NCBI GenBank assembly: GCA_910579015.1
Contig: CAJTRO010000006.1
Coordinates: 42,843 to 106,842, forward strand
Direction of reading: 5' to 3'
Length of the DNA: 64,000 bases
Origin: an uncultured Dorea sp.
Lineage (GTDB): Bacteria > Bacillota_A > Clostridia > Lachnospirales > Lachnospiraceae
Shown here: piece after piece, positions 23,051 to 31,152 of the stretch
Numbering within the stretch: the stretch's first letter is position 1
Layout of the letters: every line of letters begins with the position of its first letter
Position numbers and translations under genes: made by a program
Notes under the pieces: generated by a model
Databases searched by the model: none
What the model was told of the DNA's origin: nothing
The model's input: only the letters and a program-made list of their open reading frames with translations

Positions 23051-23371
23051 TTGATTAGAGGAACTGATTTCATTTTAAACCCGGACAAACTGGAGGAACA
23101 ATTTCAATTAGTCGAAGTATCTGAATGGATTGACTACAACACCAAAGAGAAACTAGGCTTCTACTACACTGTTCTTTTTCCAAAGCTGAAATTTGAGAAA
23201 ATCAAAGTTGGCGTTAAAAATGCCAATCAGCTTGTGTCTAATGAAGAATTGGAGCAAAGAGGACAAGTGACCGTTTCATTTGAGGGACTACATACATGGG
23301 CGAGTCTTTATAATGGACGCTTATCCGTCAAAGCAGAAGCTGCCAATATCAGAAAAGCCGGAACAAAATAG
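23051..23371 (+). CDS. Small protein of the replication module, unknown function
   Basis: A 106-residue cytoplasmic protein, first gene behind the repressed promoter. It starts with TTG, nine bases after AAGGAGG. Sequence: EQFQLVEVSEWIDYN, FYYTVLFPKLKFEKIKVGVKN, VTVSFEGLHTWASLYNG. The beta-rich pattern and position recall the small DUF961-like proteins that precede Rep genes in conjugative and mobilisable elements, but the match is loose. A 12-bp hairpin separates it from the Rep gene. Confidence 0.65.
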   Translation: MIRGTDFILNPDKLEEQFQLVEVSEWIDYNTKEKLGFYYTVLFPKLKFEKIKVGVKNANQLVSNEELEQRGQVTVSFEGLHTWASLYNGRLSVKAEAANIRKAGTK

Positions 23372-23384
23372 TTCCCTAAAGGGG

Positions 23385-23471
23385 GCAGATAGTCAGTGCC
23401 GGACAACGTCATAAGGTGCTGACTATCTGCACCATTTAAGGAAACAGATGTCGTTCTATCTTTACTTGATA
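23385..23471 (+). other. Candidate rolling-circle origin (dso): hairpin and nick-like heptamer
   Basis: GCAGATAGTCAG (23385-23396) pairs perfectly with CTGACTATCTGC (23419-23430) around a 22-base loop, with no T-run after it. CTTGATA (23465-23471), the heptamer at the nick of pC194/phiX174-type origins, follows 35 bases on. The position immediately ahead of the Rep gene is where some rolling-circle replicons keep the double-strand origin. Confidence 0.4.
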
Positions 23472-23533
23472 TATAAAACAACATCTTCCGAAAAATCGGA
23501 GTAGAAACAAGCACATACAAAATAGGATACGAG

Positions 23534-24367
23534 GTGAATTTCGTGGGCAAAGCAAAACAATGTTTTGTATACAATACGAAAATCATTGAAACTCCTACTA
23601 CGAAAGAAGTGTATTTCTATGAAACTCCAATTTACAGCCATTCAAATTCAGATTCAAAAACAAGTAATACACAAGCACATAAACGTAAAGTATTTGATGA
23701 AATGTCGGCTCATAAGCAATATGACAGTTTAAAGCGCAAGCAAAAACACTATGAGCAAACCCGTTGGGAGATTGCCCGTATTGTTGACTGCAATTTTGAT
23801 AACAAGACCAAATTTTTAACGCTGACATTCCGAGAGAATATTCAAGACATCACTATAACCAACAAGGAATTTAAGTATTTTATACAACGATTAAATTACT
23901 ATCTGTATCAAACCAAAGTCCAGACATTGAAATATATTGCAACGTGGGAGAAACAGAAACGTGGAGCAATCCACTACCATGTTATTTTCTTTGATTTTCC
24001 GTTTGTGGCAAAGGAAAAACTACAAGATTTATGGACGCATGGATTTATCAAAATAAACCGCATTGATGTAGACAGCATGTAGAACAGAGGACGTTATTTA
24101 AGCAAATATTTTGGTAAAGACCTAGAGTTAAAGGAACACAAAAAAAAGGCATTTTTCAAATCTCAAAACCTTAAAATGCCAATTGAACAAAAGTTAATGC
24201 TTACAGATGATATTCTACAGGATTTAACACAAGAGAATGTCGTCTTTCAGAAAGAATATACCAGACAGGTGTATGATACAAAATCTATCATTACAAACGG
24301 CTCACCCCTTAAAGACAGCAGTGTTACATATCTGAAAATTAAAAAGGGGCGTGATTGTACTGGCTAA
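23534..24367 (+). pseudogene. Rolling-circle replication initiator (Rep, HUH type) interrupted by an in-frame TAG
   Basis: The single frame from 23534 to 24367 carries a Rep-like protein of about 277 codons, broken only by TAG at 24080-24082. Before it: FLTLTFRENI (motif 1) and IHYHVIFF, the metal-binding HUH motif near residue 148. After it, in the same frame: GRYLSKYFGKD, resembling the YxxKY active-site tyrosine motif. The halves are each intact, so the stop is either a single mutation inactivating the protein or a rare suppressed codon. Starts at 23534 or 23543 are both GTG. The tail overlaps the integrase gene. Confidence 0.8.
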
Positions 24368-25679
24368 ACTGAACGCCCTTGAAATCCTGCAATATGAGAA
24401 AGCCATTATGTCGAGAGCAGATTCAATAAAGATATTGTATCAAGAATTAAAAACTGGTATACTTTCGCTAACGGATATACAAGAACAGGTTGATATGAAT
24501 AAAAAACAAGTTCTTGATTTACACAAAAAAATGTATAACTACTGGCAAGGAAAAAATGGTAAGTGGTACAGCTATTTACCGAAAGAGGGGGTTGAACCGC
24601 CAAAGGGAAAGCAGATTGAGAGTGTCAACGAGGAAAAATTGAATAGTAAAATCATAGAGTATTATGTCATTGAGGAATCCCGAAAAAAGCAGGAAAAGAC
24701 TTGCCCTACTTTCCTAGAAGTTTATTACATGTGGCGAAGTATTAAGGATTTAGAATTAGACGATAACTCAATCTATAAGTTTAATACTGACTGCAAACGT
24801 TTCTTTGTTGGTACAGACTTTGCTGAGATGCCTATTAATCAGATTAATGAGAACACAATAAAAGTTTTTATGTTGGAAACCATCAAGCGACTTGAATTGT
24901 GCAAAGAAACCACACGTAAGTTTTTCAGCTATATAAAAAACGTGATTAGATACGCAAGAATTGAAAAAATTATCACAGATAATCCAGTGGAATTTCTTGA
25001 GCCTAAAGACTTTACAAAACATTGTGGAGAAATTGAAGTATCTGACTGCGATAAATACTATACCGATACTGAACTTGCTATTATCTTAAAAGCCTTGCAT
25101 GGATATTATAGGGAGAACCCTTTATATATGCCGCCTTATGCCATAGAATTAGCAATGTACACGGGTATGAGGGTTAGTGAGCTATCAACCTTGAAATGGT
25201 CTGATATCAATGATATCTGCATCAGTATCAATAAATCTGCAAAACACAATCGGTTAAAAAATGAATTTTCTGTTGGTAAGACTAAAACCAAGAAATCAAG
25301 AGCCTATCCGGTTGACGGACAGATTAATCACTTATTGGCACGCATCAAGCGAGTACAAGAAGAACATGGAATTTTATGTGAATGGATTTTCACGGATGGC
25401 AATGGAAGTTATACCCATGCAAGAAACATAACTGACTGCATGACACGGTTATGCCGGGAAAACAAATTAAACGGTGGTGGTATCACTAAGCTACGGAAAA
25501 CAACCAGTTCCGACTTACAAGCTAAAGGCACACCGAAATCAGTGGTCGCAAGTATGTTAGGACATACTACCGAGGTCAACGAGAAGTATTATACCTATGA
25601 CACTTCAAACCTTGCCGAAAAGAAAAAGATTATCCAAGAGCGAAATGCCAAATTTAAGAATCTGGCACACACTGGATAA
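24351..25679 (+). CDS. int: Tyrosine recombinase/integrase (Tn916-like)
   Basis: A 442-residue integrase. An N-terminal arm-binding part (about 1-110) precedes a SAM-like core-binding domain (about 115-225). In the catalytic domain are Arg in YTGMRVSELSTLKW (near 272), Lys in the GKTKTKKSRAYPV hairpin, the second Arg in KLRKTTSSDLQ (the usual His before it is replaced by Thr), His in LGHTTEVNEKYYTY and the nucleophile Tyr near 412-414. GTG start after AAAGGGG, inside the end of the Rep gene. It stops 69 bases from the right att repeat, as expected for an integrase acting on the tRNA-Pro 3' end. Confidence 0.95.
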   Translation: MIVLAKLNALEILQYEKAIMSRADSIKILYQELKTGILSLTDIQEQVDMNKKQVLDLHKKMYNYWQGKNGKWYSYLPKEGVEPPKGKQIESVNEEKLNSKIIEYYVIEESRKKQEKTCPTFLEVYYMWRSIKDLELDDNSIYKFNTDCKRFFVGTDFAEMPINQINENTIKVFMLETIKRLELCKETTRKFFSYIKNVIRYARIEKIITDNPVEFLEPKDFTKHCGEIEVSDCDKYYTDTELAIILKALHGYYRENPLYMPPYAIELAMYTGMRVSELSTLKWSDINDICISINKSAKHNRLKNEFSVGKTKTKKSRAYPVDGQINHLLARIKRVQEEHGILCEWIFTDGNGSYTHARNITDCMTRLCRENKLNGGGITKLRKTTSSDLQAKGTPKSVVASMLGHTTEVNEKYYTYDTSNLAEKKKIIQERNAKFKNLAHTG

Positions 25680-25699
25680 TCCCAACCAAAGCCAACCAA
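25678..25699. repeat. Integrase arm-type repeat, right
   Basis: AATCCCAACCAAAGCCAACC matches the left copy at 20813-20836 with one A fewer. It overlaps the last codons of the integrase gene. Confidence 0.55.
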
Positions 25700-25721
25700 C
25701 TTTTTCAACACCTAAAAAATG

Positions 25722-25743
25722 AAAAACCCCCATAAAATGGGGG
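25722..25743 (-). terminator. Terminator of the tRNA-Gln/tRNA-Pro operon supplied by the element
   Basis: CCCCCAT and ATGGGGG pair around AAA; on the minus strand a TTTTTC run follows. It stands just past the 3' end of tRNA-Pro, inside the element, replacing the displaced one at 20676-20721. Confidence 0.75.
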
Positions 25744-25747
25744 ATAA

Positions 25748-25821
<74 letters not shown>

Positions 25822-25883
25822 ATAATATGTAATTATGTCCGAGTGTCTTGTCCGCCAAGACACCCGGCGCCCCTGCCAAGGAA

Positions 25884-25954
25884 CTACGGATAGAGGATTT
25901 GAACCTCTACTAACAGAGTCAGAGTCTGCTGTGCTGCCGTTACACCAATCCGCA
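25884..25954 (-). tRNA. tRNA-Gln (anticodon CTG)
   Basis: A 71-nt cloverleaf with acceptor TGCGGAT/ATCCGTA, anticodon loop CTCTGAC (CTG), T loop TTCAAAT and discriminator G. It is upstream of tRNA-Pro in the same transcript. Confidence 0.9.
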
Positions 25955-25976
25955 TCATCTCCCGCGAACAAATTAT

Positions 25977-26004
25977 ATTATAACAGCTTTTCTGCAAAAA
26001 TCAA
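25977..26004 (-). promoter_or_regulatory. Promoter of the tRNA-Gln/tRNA-Pro operon
   Basis: Minus strand TTGATT (25999-26004), 16 bp, TATAAT (25977-25982); the start point falls about 12 bases before tRNA-Gln. Confidence 0.7.
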
Positions 26005-26085
26005 CCCTTTTTTTCAATTTTTTTTATTTTTTTTAAATTTCTTTTTAAATGCCCCGAAACCCGCTATTCCTGCCGTATTTCATGC

Positions 26086-26473
26086 CTATGCTTCCGGCCA
26101 GCCCTTCTCTTCCTCGTTCTCTTCCTGTCCGCTGACAGTATCCAGCGCGCTGGCAATCAGCTTGATCATCTCCCACACAGAACGGAAGCTGATCGTCTTA
26201 TCCTTGTCCATCCATGTGATCCGCCCCTGCCAGCTGCTGTTCTGACGGTGCTGTACACGGATGATGAAGGTCCCCAGGTCTCCATGGATATGGAAAATTA
26301 ATCGAATCAAAGAAGCGTTCCAGCTCAAACAACAATTGGTCCAGCTCTCTGATCTCAACCGCCTCCGTGCTGTACCCATGATACATCCTGCCCGACAGAC
26401 TGCCGTCTTCCACCTGATCTACACACAACACCACTCCGTTTGGTGATCCTATGTACCATTGAGATCTCTCCAT
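26086..26473 (-). pseudogene. Frameshifted small gene downstream of the BTAD regulator
   Basis: Two overlapping frames give one continuous protein if one base is removed from the run of four Gs (CCCC on the plus strand, 26272-26275). The first frame starts MERSQWYIGSPNGVVLCVDQ and runs to FFDSINFPYPWRPG; the second continues TFIIRVQHRQNSSWQGRITW to EEKGWPEA. The repaired product is about 128 residues, unrecognised, with a strand-rich start and helical middle, possibly a PilZ-like or other small regulatory domain. It directly follows the BTAD regulator gene, suggesting a shared role in controlling the fibre cluster. Sequencing error in the homopolymer is possible. Confidence 0.6.
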
Positions 26474-26507
26474 ACGTCTGTTTCCTCTCTAATATTATAC
26501 TATGCTA

Positions 26508-27725
26508 TTACAAAATCCTCTCGCCTGCTGACGTGCACACCACACTGTTCACATGATAGTGGATCCCCGTCCTCTGCCTGCCCACCAGGAAGTGATCATT
26601 GATCCTCTTCTGCAATACACGGCAGTTCTCCCGTGTCGTGTTAAGCAGCAGTACAAGATACTGCCCCCTGCCATACTTATTGACCGCATCACTGCGGCGC
26701 ACCGACTGACAGATAGCCTCCCCAAGCCTCTCTGACAGCTCTTCCAGTACCGGGCCTTCCTTCATCGGATTCCCCTTACTGTCCACGACCGTACACAGCA
26801 TCAGGTAGACCGACTGGCCTCCCCGCTCCATGATACGCTCCACCATCTGATAGATCCCGCGGAACACCGGATAAGAGCAGAGATATCCTCCATACGGCTC
26901 TTCCCGCTCTTCAAACAGCTTCTCCTGTATTGAATCAAGGACAGCGTAGTGATGTCCCATCTGCGTCCCAAGACGTCCCATAAGCTCCATGAGACGGTCT
27001 GACGGGCGCAGTCCCTGCTCCTGAAAATACAGCTCCACCGTATCATCATACAGCTTCCCCGCGTCCTCGTCCCTTCCAAGGGCAACCAGCGCCTCCATCG
27101 TGATGGTCTCCCAGTCCGCCAGCGGATTGATCCTGGCCGCATACAGCCCCAGTCTCTCCATCGTAAGATAGTCCTGCTTCTTCCTCAACAACTCCGCAGC
27201 CTTCTCCACGCACATACAGAAAATCCCCCTGTAACGCCGTGCCTCCTGGGCCACCCACACGGTCCCGGCCTGAAGCCCCAGAAATTCACCCGTATAACAA
27301 TGGACCGCCTCTATATAACGCTTAAGCTTCGTCTGTGGATCTTCCTCTGCCTCCGCAGCCAGATACAGCCTGTCAAGCTCAGCCGCATCCTCTATCACCG
27401 GAACAGCCCCCGTCCAGTAATAGATCCCCTTCTTCTGCTCGATGTAATTCACATCCGGAAGCCCCGCATTCTTAAGCTTCTTCTTCGCATTATAGATAAC
27501 GCTCCTCATGGCATGATGGAGATCCTGTATATCTCTGTCCTCAAATAAGATACGCTCAAGCTGGTCCCGGGCGATCCCGTTCTTCCCACTGTGCAGAAGC
27601 AGCTGCATCAGATATGCAAACTGTGTCTCGCTGGACCTGGAGCCTCCGGCCACAAGACGGCCGTTCCAGGTCATCGCAAAATTCCCAAACATCTGCACAT
27701 ATAGAACGTTTTCTTCTTCACTCAT
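26508..27725 (-). CDS. SARP/BTAD-type transcriptional activator with degenerate GGDEF-like tail
   Basis: A 405-residue regulator. The N terminus is an OmpR-like winged helix (VQMFGNFAMTWNGRLV...FAYLMQLLLHSGKNGIARDQL...AMRSVIYNAKKKLKNAG). A helical BTAD (bacterial transcriptional activator) domain spans about 115-245. The C-terminal 140 residues keep GGDEF-like order (RRSDAVNKYGRGQYLVLLLNTT, then ENCRVLQKRINDHF) but the GGDEF loop has become YGRGQY, so no cyclase activity is expected; it may bind a nucleotide. AAGG nine bases before 27725 favours that ATG over 27731. It is the likely master regulator of the adjacent pilus/TasA cluster. Confidence 0.85.
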   Translation of the reverse strand: MSEEENVLYVQMFGNFAMTWNGRLVAGGSRSSETQFAYLMQLLLHSGKNGIARDQLERILFEDRDIQDLHHAMRSVIYNAKKKLKNAGLPDVNYIEQKKGIYYWTGAVPVIEDAAELDRLYLAAEAEEDPQTKLKRYIEAVHCYTGEFLGLQAGTVWVAQEARRYRGIFCMCVEKAAELLRKKQDYLTMERLGLYAARINPLADWETITMEALVALGRDEDAGKLYDDTVELYFQEQGLRPSDRLMELMGRLGTQMGHHYAVLDSIQEKLFEEREEPYGGYLCSYPVFRGIYQMVERIMERGGQSVYLMLCTVVDSKGNPMKEGPVLEELSERLGEAICQSVRRSDAVNKYGRGQYLVLLLNTTRENCRVLQKRINDHFLVGRQRTGIHYHVNSVVCTSAGERIL

Positions 27726-27756
27726 TCCCATAATCCTTCATTCTCTGCTTTCCGGT

Positions 27757-27858
27757 CCGATTCTTAATTCCATATCCGGTCCTGTTTCATATCCCGTCTT
27801 ACTTTTTATCCGGTCTTATTTCATATCCCGTCTTATTTTTTATCGGACTTTATCTCTC
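27757..27858. repeat. 17-bp tandem repeat array upstream of the BTAD regulator gene
   Basis: Four clear units on an exact 17-bp period: ATCCGGTCCTGTTTCAT (27774), ATCCCGTCTTACTTTTT (27791), ATCCGGTCTTATTTCAT (27808), ATCCCGTCTTATTTTTT (27825), with weaker units on both sides. Two unit types alternate. It fills the gap between the class B sortase gene and the regulator gene. SARP proteins bind direct repeats, so autoregulation is plausible. Confidence 0.75.
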
Positions 27859-27897
27859 CCAGCATAATCTTTCGTTCATACATCACTACATAAATTT

Positions 27898-28686
27898 TCA
27901 ATTTTCTTGCCCTGCTTCCACCCCGCTCCCGGTAAGCGGCGTACCGCCTGCGCTCCCTGCCGGCACCAGTTTCCCGTGAAGCACGGCCCTCGCATTATCA
28001 AATACATACGCACAGGTAGACAAAAGCACATACCGGCTCTCACGGTCCAATTCCACATCCGTCTGGAATGCAGACTGCGACAGGGCTTTCTCAAGATATG
28101 CATCCATCTCCTCCCCCGGCTCCTGGATCATGGTATAGGTATCTGCCCGGGCAGAAGTCATATACCCGCTGAACAGTTCAATCTTGTAATCCTGCTCCGG
28201 CGTCAGCAGCCACATCACCGGATGATCCTCGTAATATTGCTGATCCTGCCAGTTCTCCAGCGTGGCAAACATAGAATCATTCTTCATGTGATGCCCATAG
28301 AGAATCGTATTGGCGTCCGCAAATCCCGGCCTGTTATGACAATCTGCAAAAATAGAGCCGGATACGCTGTAGTCTTTTTCATACGTATGGCTCAAATAGA
28401 ACTTATTATCTCCGCCCTGCAAAACAGGATAGTCGATCACCGTCCCCTCACAATAAATCCATGCCGCGACTTCTGCGTTGACCTGGCGCAATGCATCAAA
28501 ATCTACCACCTTCGGCGCGATCTCCCCCCCGGAAGCCTCGTTGGTCTTCGTAAATTCTTCTGATGCCTGCGCATATATCCTGTCATTGTCGCGGTACTGT
28601 TTCATTACGAAACCAATTACACCGACCGAACCTATGAATATGACCAGCAGTACCGCCATGATGATCCTTCTTATTTTCTTTTTCAT
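27898..28686 (-). CDS. srtB: Class B sortase
   Basis: A 262-residue membrane transpeptidase: one N-terminal helix (about 6-28), then the sortase barrel with catalytic His in LYGHHM, Cys in LSTCAY and Arg in FDNAR. The spacing and YGHHM...STCAYVF pattern mark class B. The frame opens eight codons earlier, but GGAGAG inside that part supports the ATG at 28686, which overlaps the stop of a 26-codon gene as ATGA. The C terminus carries a short extra tail after the catalytic Arg. It may attach the anchored proteins encoded just upstream to the wall or to the pilus. Confidence 0.9.
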   Translation of the reverse strand: MKKKIRRIIMAVLLVIFIGSVGVIGFVMKQYRDNDRIYAQASEEFTKTNEASGGEIAPKVVDFDALRQVNAEVAAWIYCEGTVIDYPVLQGGDNKFYLSHTYEKDYSVSGSIFADCHNRPGFADANTILYGHHMKNDSMFATLENWQDQQYYEDHPVMWLLTPEQDYKIELFSGYMTSARADTYTMIQEPGEEMDAYLEKALSQSAFQTDVELDRESRYVLLSTCAYVFDNARAVLHGKLVPAGSAGGTPLTGSGVEAGQEN

Positions 28687-28763
28687 CTGCCACTCTCCAT
28701 CTCTTCCCACAGCCTGCGTATTTCCCGGGAAGACTCCCGCAATACAGCGCTCAACTTATTCAT
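28683..28763 (-). CDS. 26-residue micropeptide gene bridging signal peptidase and sortase genes
   Basis: Begins inside the last codons of the signal peptidase gene with a strong AGGAGGT site seven bases ahead and ends in an ATGA overlap with the sortase start. The product begins MNKLSAVLRESSREIRRLW, a charged amphipathic helix. It may be a real micropeptide or only a translation relay for the sortase. Confidence 0.45.
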   Translation of the reverse strand: MNKLSAVLRESSREIRRLWEEMESGR

Positions 28764-29325
28764 GGAGCTCTACCTCCTGCTCGCTGTAGCGGTTTCTCTC
28801 CCTGAGCCTTCCCGCAAGGATATTAAACATGGCTCCGCAGGCGGCAAAGCATACAGCATAGACTTTCCCTATGGTACTTGTATACACTTCCATCAACTCT
28901 CCAAGCACAGGAAAATGGGCAGTCACCCGTCCGATCACCGCCGCATACGGCACATCGTTCATGTCCTCCCCCTCATTCGCGTCACCTTTCGTCGTAAAGG
29001 TTCCTTCAACCGTCTTATTCTGTACTACGCGGTGAGTGATCACAACCTCCCCGCTCTCAAATGCAATAATGTCTCCTTCTGCTATGGTCTCCGGCTCGGC
29101 GGCCTTCACGTAGATTGCGCTTCCGACCGGTATCTCGGGCGCCATACTTCCGCTGACCACATGGTAGATCCCATATCCCATAAAACGCGGCACCGTAACC
29201 GGCAGACAGGTGGCGATCACGCTTATCAGGATCAATGTCCCTATAAGGTTACAAAGGGCGGGAACAAATTTCCCTCCCTTTGTCCTGCTCTGCCCGGACG
29301 GCTGCGTCTTTTCTCTATTCTTCAT
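28756..29325 (-). CDS. sipW: Signal peptidase I, SipW/ER type
   Basis: A 189-residue membrane peptidase. An N-terminal helix (about 22-45) leads to the catalytic Ser in HVVSGSMAPEIPVG, and the general base is His in VVITHRV instead of Lys, the Ser-His form shared by SipW and the eukaryotic/archaeal signal peptidases. A second helix lies near 150-172. SipW-type enzymes process TasA/camelysin-like proteins, and two such genes lie just upstream. It overlaps the preceding gene by 11 bases. Confidence 0.92.
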   Translation of the reverse strand: MKNREKTQPSGQSRTKGGKFVPALCNLIGTLILISVIATCLPVTVPRFMGYGIYHVVSGSMAPEIPVGSAIYVKAAEPETIAEGDIIAFESGEVVITHRVVQNKTVEGTFTTKGDANEGEDMNDVPYAAVIGRVTAHFPVLGELMEVYTSTIGKVYAVCFAACGAMFNILAGRLRERNRYSEQEVELHE

Positions 29326-30331
29326 TTCCTTTGTTTCCCATACTGCCCACTCTTACACTGAGCATTCTCTTTCTGCGCATATACAGATATCCGGCTCCAA
29401 CTCCCAGTAAGATCAAGATAGAGATGATCCCTGTCTTGGCTGCCGCCGGAAGATCCAGCAGAAGAGTTGCAAAATCACCTCTGCCAAGAGGAGTCTCACC
29501 GTCGCTCAACTGCATCAGACCGCCATCTGCATCCTCGCCGTTTCCGTCTCCTCCCTGAGCCAGCGGAACCTCGTCGTCAATCGCCTCAACCATAGGCGGA
29601 GGCGTCACCCCTGCCGCTTCTGCCGCCGCATTGGCCGCCGCTATGTCAGCGTCTCCAGGCGCCGCAGGCGTTGTTGCAGGAGTCGCCGGTGTTGCCGGTG
29701 TCGCCGGTGTTTCTTCCTGTGCAGGCGGTACAGCCCCCTCGCCGATCGGCTCATACGTGAATCTGAATACATTATCCGCCGGATTTTCCTTCAGCGTACC
29801 TGTCAGGTTATAGGCCTGCGGCAGATATCCCTCAATATACAGGAATGCAACGACCGGACGATCGCCTATATTTCCATAATATGTCTCGGCGGGCGCCAGT
29901 TCATTCCCGTCCGCATCCATATATTCCACCGTGTATGCAACAGCATCTGAAAGCACGCCATACGCAACCACATAATCCTGATCTTCGGTCACCTTATACT
30001 CCTCGCTGAGCTGACTGCTGGTCGGAGTTGTGCTGTTATCCTTCCCGCTCTCACGGATTCCACGGATATAGTACTTACTGTTATCCTCAAGCTTTACCAC
30101 TCTCTGGCTGAACGGAAGCGGACTTCCATACTCCAGGCCCTCGAATACCATCATCTCCCCGCCGTTCACCGTACCGTGGGCTCCGGCAAAAAGACGCACC
30201 GTATAGGTATACTTCTCATTTGACGCCGCGCGGGCCGTCAGGCTTAAGGGCGCCATGAGGGTACATGCCAGGACAAGTACCAGGATCCATGAAAATGTAG
30301 ATACTCTCTTATTATTCCAATGTCTCGTCAT
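29315..30331 (-). CDS. Secreted MucBP-like surface protein with C-terminal anchor
   Basis: A 338-residue exported protein: signal peptide (about 1-36, ending ARAAS), a beta-rich N-terminal domain, one MucBP-like repeat (YTVEYMDADGNELAPAETYYG, about 132-195), a Pro/Ala/Thr linker (ATPATPATPATTPAA), then DLPAAAKTG followed by a hydrophobic helix and RRKRM. The tail has the shape of a sorting signal but no LPxTG; the KTG before the helix resembles the neighbour's VVKTGD. It probably binds mucin or polysaccharide on the cell surface, or decorates the fibre. It overlaps the signal peptidase gene. Confidence 0.8.
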   Translation of the reverse strand: MTRHWNNKRVSTFSWILVLVLACTLMAPLSLTARAASNEKYTYTVRLFAGAHGTVNGGEMMVFEGLEYGSPLPFSQRVVKLEDNSKYYIRGIRESGKDNSTTPTSSQLSEEYKVTEDQDYVVAYGVLSDAVAYTVEYMDADGNELAPAETYYGNIGDRPVVAFLYIEGYLPQAYNLTGTLKENPADNVFRFTYEPIGEGAVPPAQEETPATPATPATPATTPAAPGDADIAAANAAAEAAGVTPPPMVEAIDDEVPLAQGGDGNGEDADGGLMQLSDGETPLGRGDFATLLLDLPAAAKTGIISILILLGVGAGYLYMRRKRMLSVRVGSMGNKGNEE

Positions 30332-31139
30332 GTCTTGCCCTTCCCCCTCTCTTCTCTGCTTTTATCCTCTTCGCCGCTTTCTCCTTCTCACGTTCCAGCT
30401 GTCCATATGCTGCAAGCAGAAGGAACAGCGTGCCTGTCACGCAGGCCGCGATGATAAAGGGCGTAAGATTCATCTCGTCTCCCGTCTTAACGACCTCGCC
30501 CTGTCTGCCCGGATTCGGGTTCGGGGTATCTGTTCCGGAAGTATTCATCTCTACAGCAAAGTTCATTTGCAGGTCTGCCAGTGTATTCTGGTAATCATTT
30601 CCCTGTGTATCACCGTCAAGGGCAACCTCCAGTGTCACCTTCCCGCTCTGTCCCTTCTTGAGGGTATCCAGGAAGAAGTAATCGCTCAGCGCGTTCGTTG
30701 CCTGACGGAGACCTTCGCCCGCCTTGCTGCCGTTCGCATCCTCACCGCCTACCGTGTCACTGTCATACAAAGACGTCACTTCACCATCCGGCCCAGTATA
30801 TGTCAGCTTATAAGTATAGACGCCGCCGCTGGTTCCCGCGTTCGCACTCCGGTCCTCCAGAGAATAGAGCACCTCGTTCGTCATATACCAGTCTGTTGCC
30901 TCGTCGTTCTCATTCTTCAGAGCCAGCGTAATGATCACATTGTCGCCCGGCTGGATCCCATAGATGGCATCGTTAATGTCAGAAGTCTTGAAGTTGCTCA
31001 CCATCTTCTTGTCTTTGGAAAATACCACCGACCAGTCCGAATTGCCGTGGGAAGTCTCCGCATTGGCTGTTACGGCAGACATTGCCATGGTCACAAGCAG
31101 ACCTAATACCGGCAGCAGCTTCCATCTCTTTCTCCTCAT
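30312..31139 (-). CDS. Wall-anchored protein with VVKTGD sorting signal
   Basis: A 275-residue exported protein: signal peptide (about 1-28, cleaved after ANA), an Ig-like or TasA-like beta domain (to about 205), a short Pro-rich spacer (TPNPNPGRQG), then VVKTGD, a hydrophobic helix (LTPFIIAACVTGTLFLLLAAY) and a long basic tail. The signal deviates from LPxTG and may suit the class B sortase encoded downstream. The domain with ALKNENDEATDWYMTNEV resembles fibre-associated proteins of TasA clusters. It overlaps the MucBP-like gene by 20 bases. Confidence 0.75.
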   Translation of the reverse strand: MRRKRWKLLPVLGLLVTMAMSAVTANAETSHGNSDWSVVFSKDKKMVSNFKTSDINDAIYGIQPGDNVIITLALKNENDEATDWYMTNEVLYSLEDRSANAGTSGGVYTYKLTYTGPDGEVTSLYDSDTVGGEDANGSKAGEGLRQATNALSDYFFLDTLKKGQSGKVTLEVALDGDTQGNDYQNTLADLQMNFAVEMNTSGTDTPNPNPGRQGEVVKTGDEMNLTPFIIAACVTGTLFLLLAAYGQLEREKEKAAKRIKAEKRGGRARHDETLE

Positions 31140-31152
31140 GCTCTCTTCCTCC

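Noticed and set aside
27757..27858. CRISPR-like array
   Set aside because: The units are 17 bp directly abutting, with no unique spacers, and no cas genes are present.
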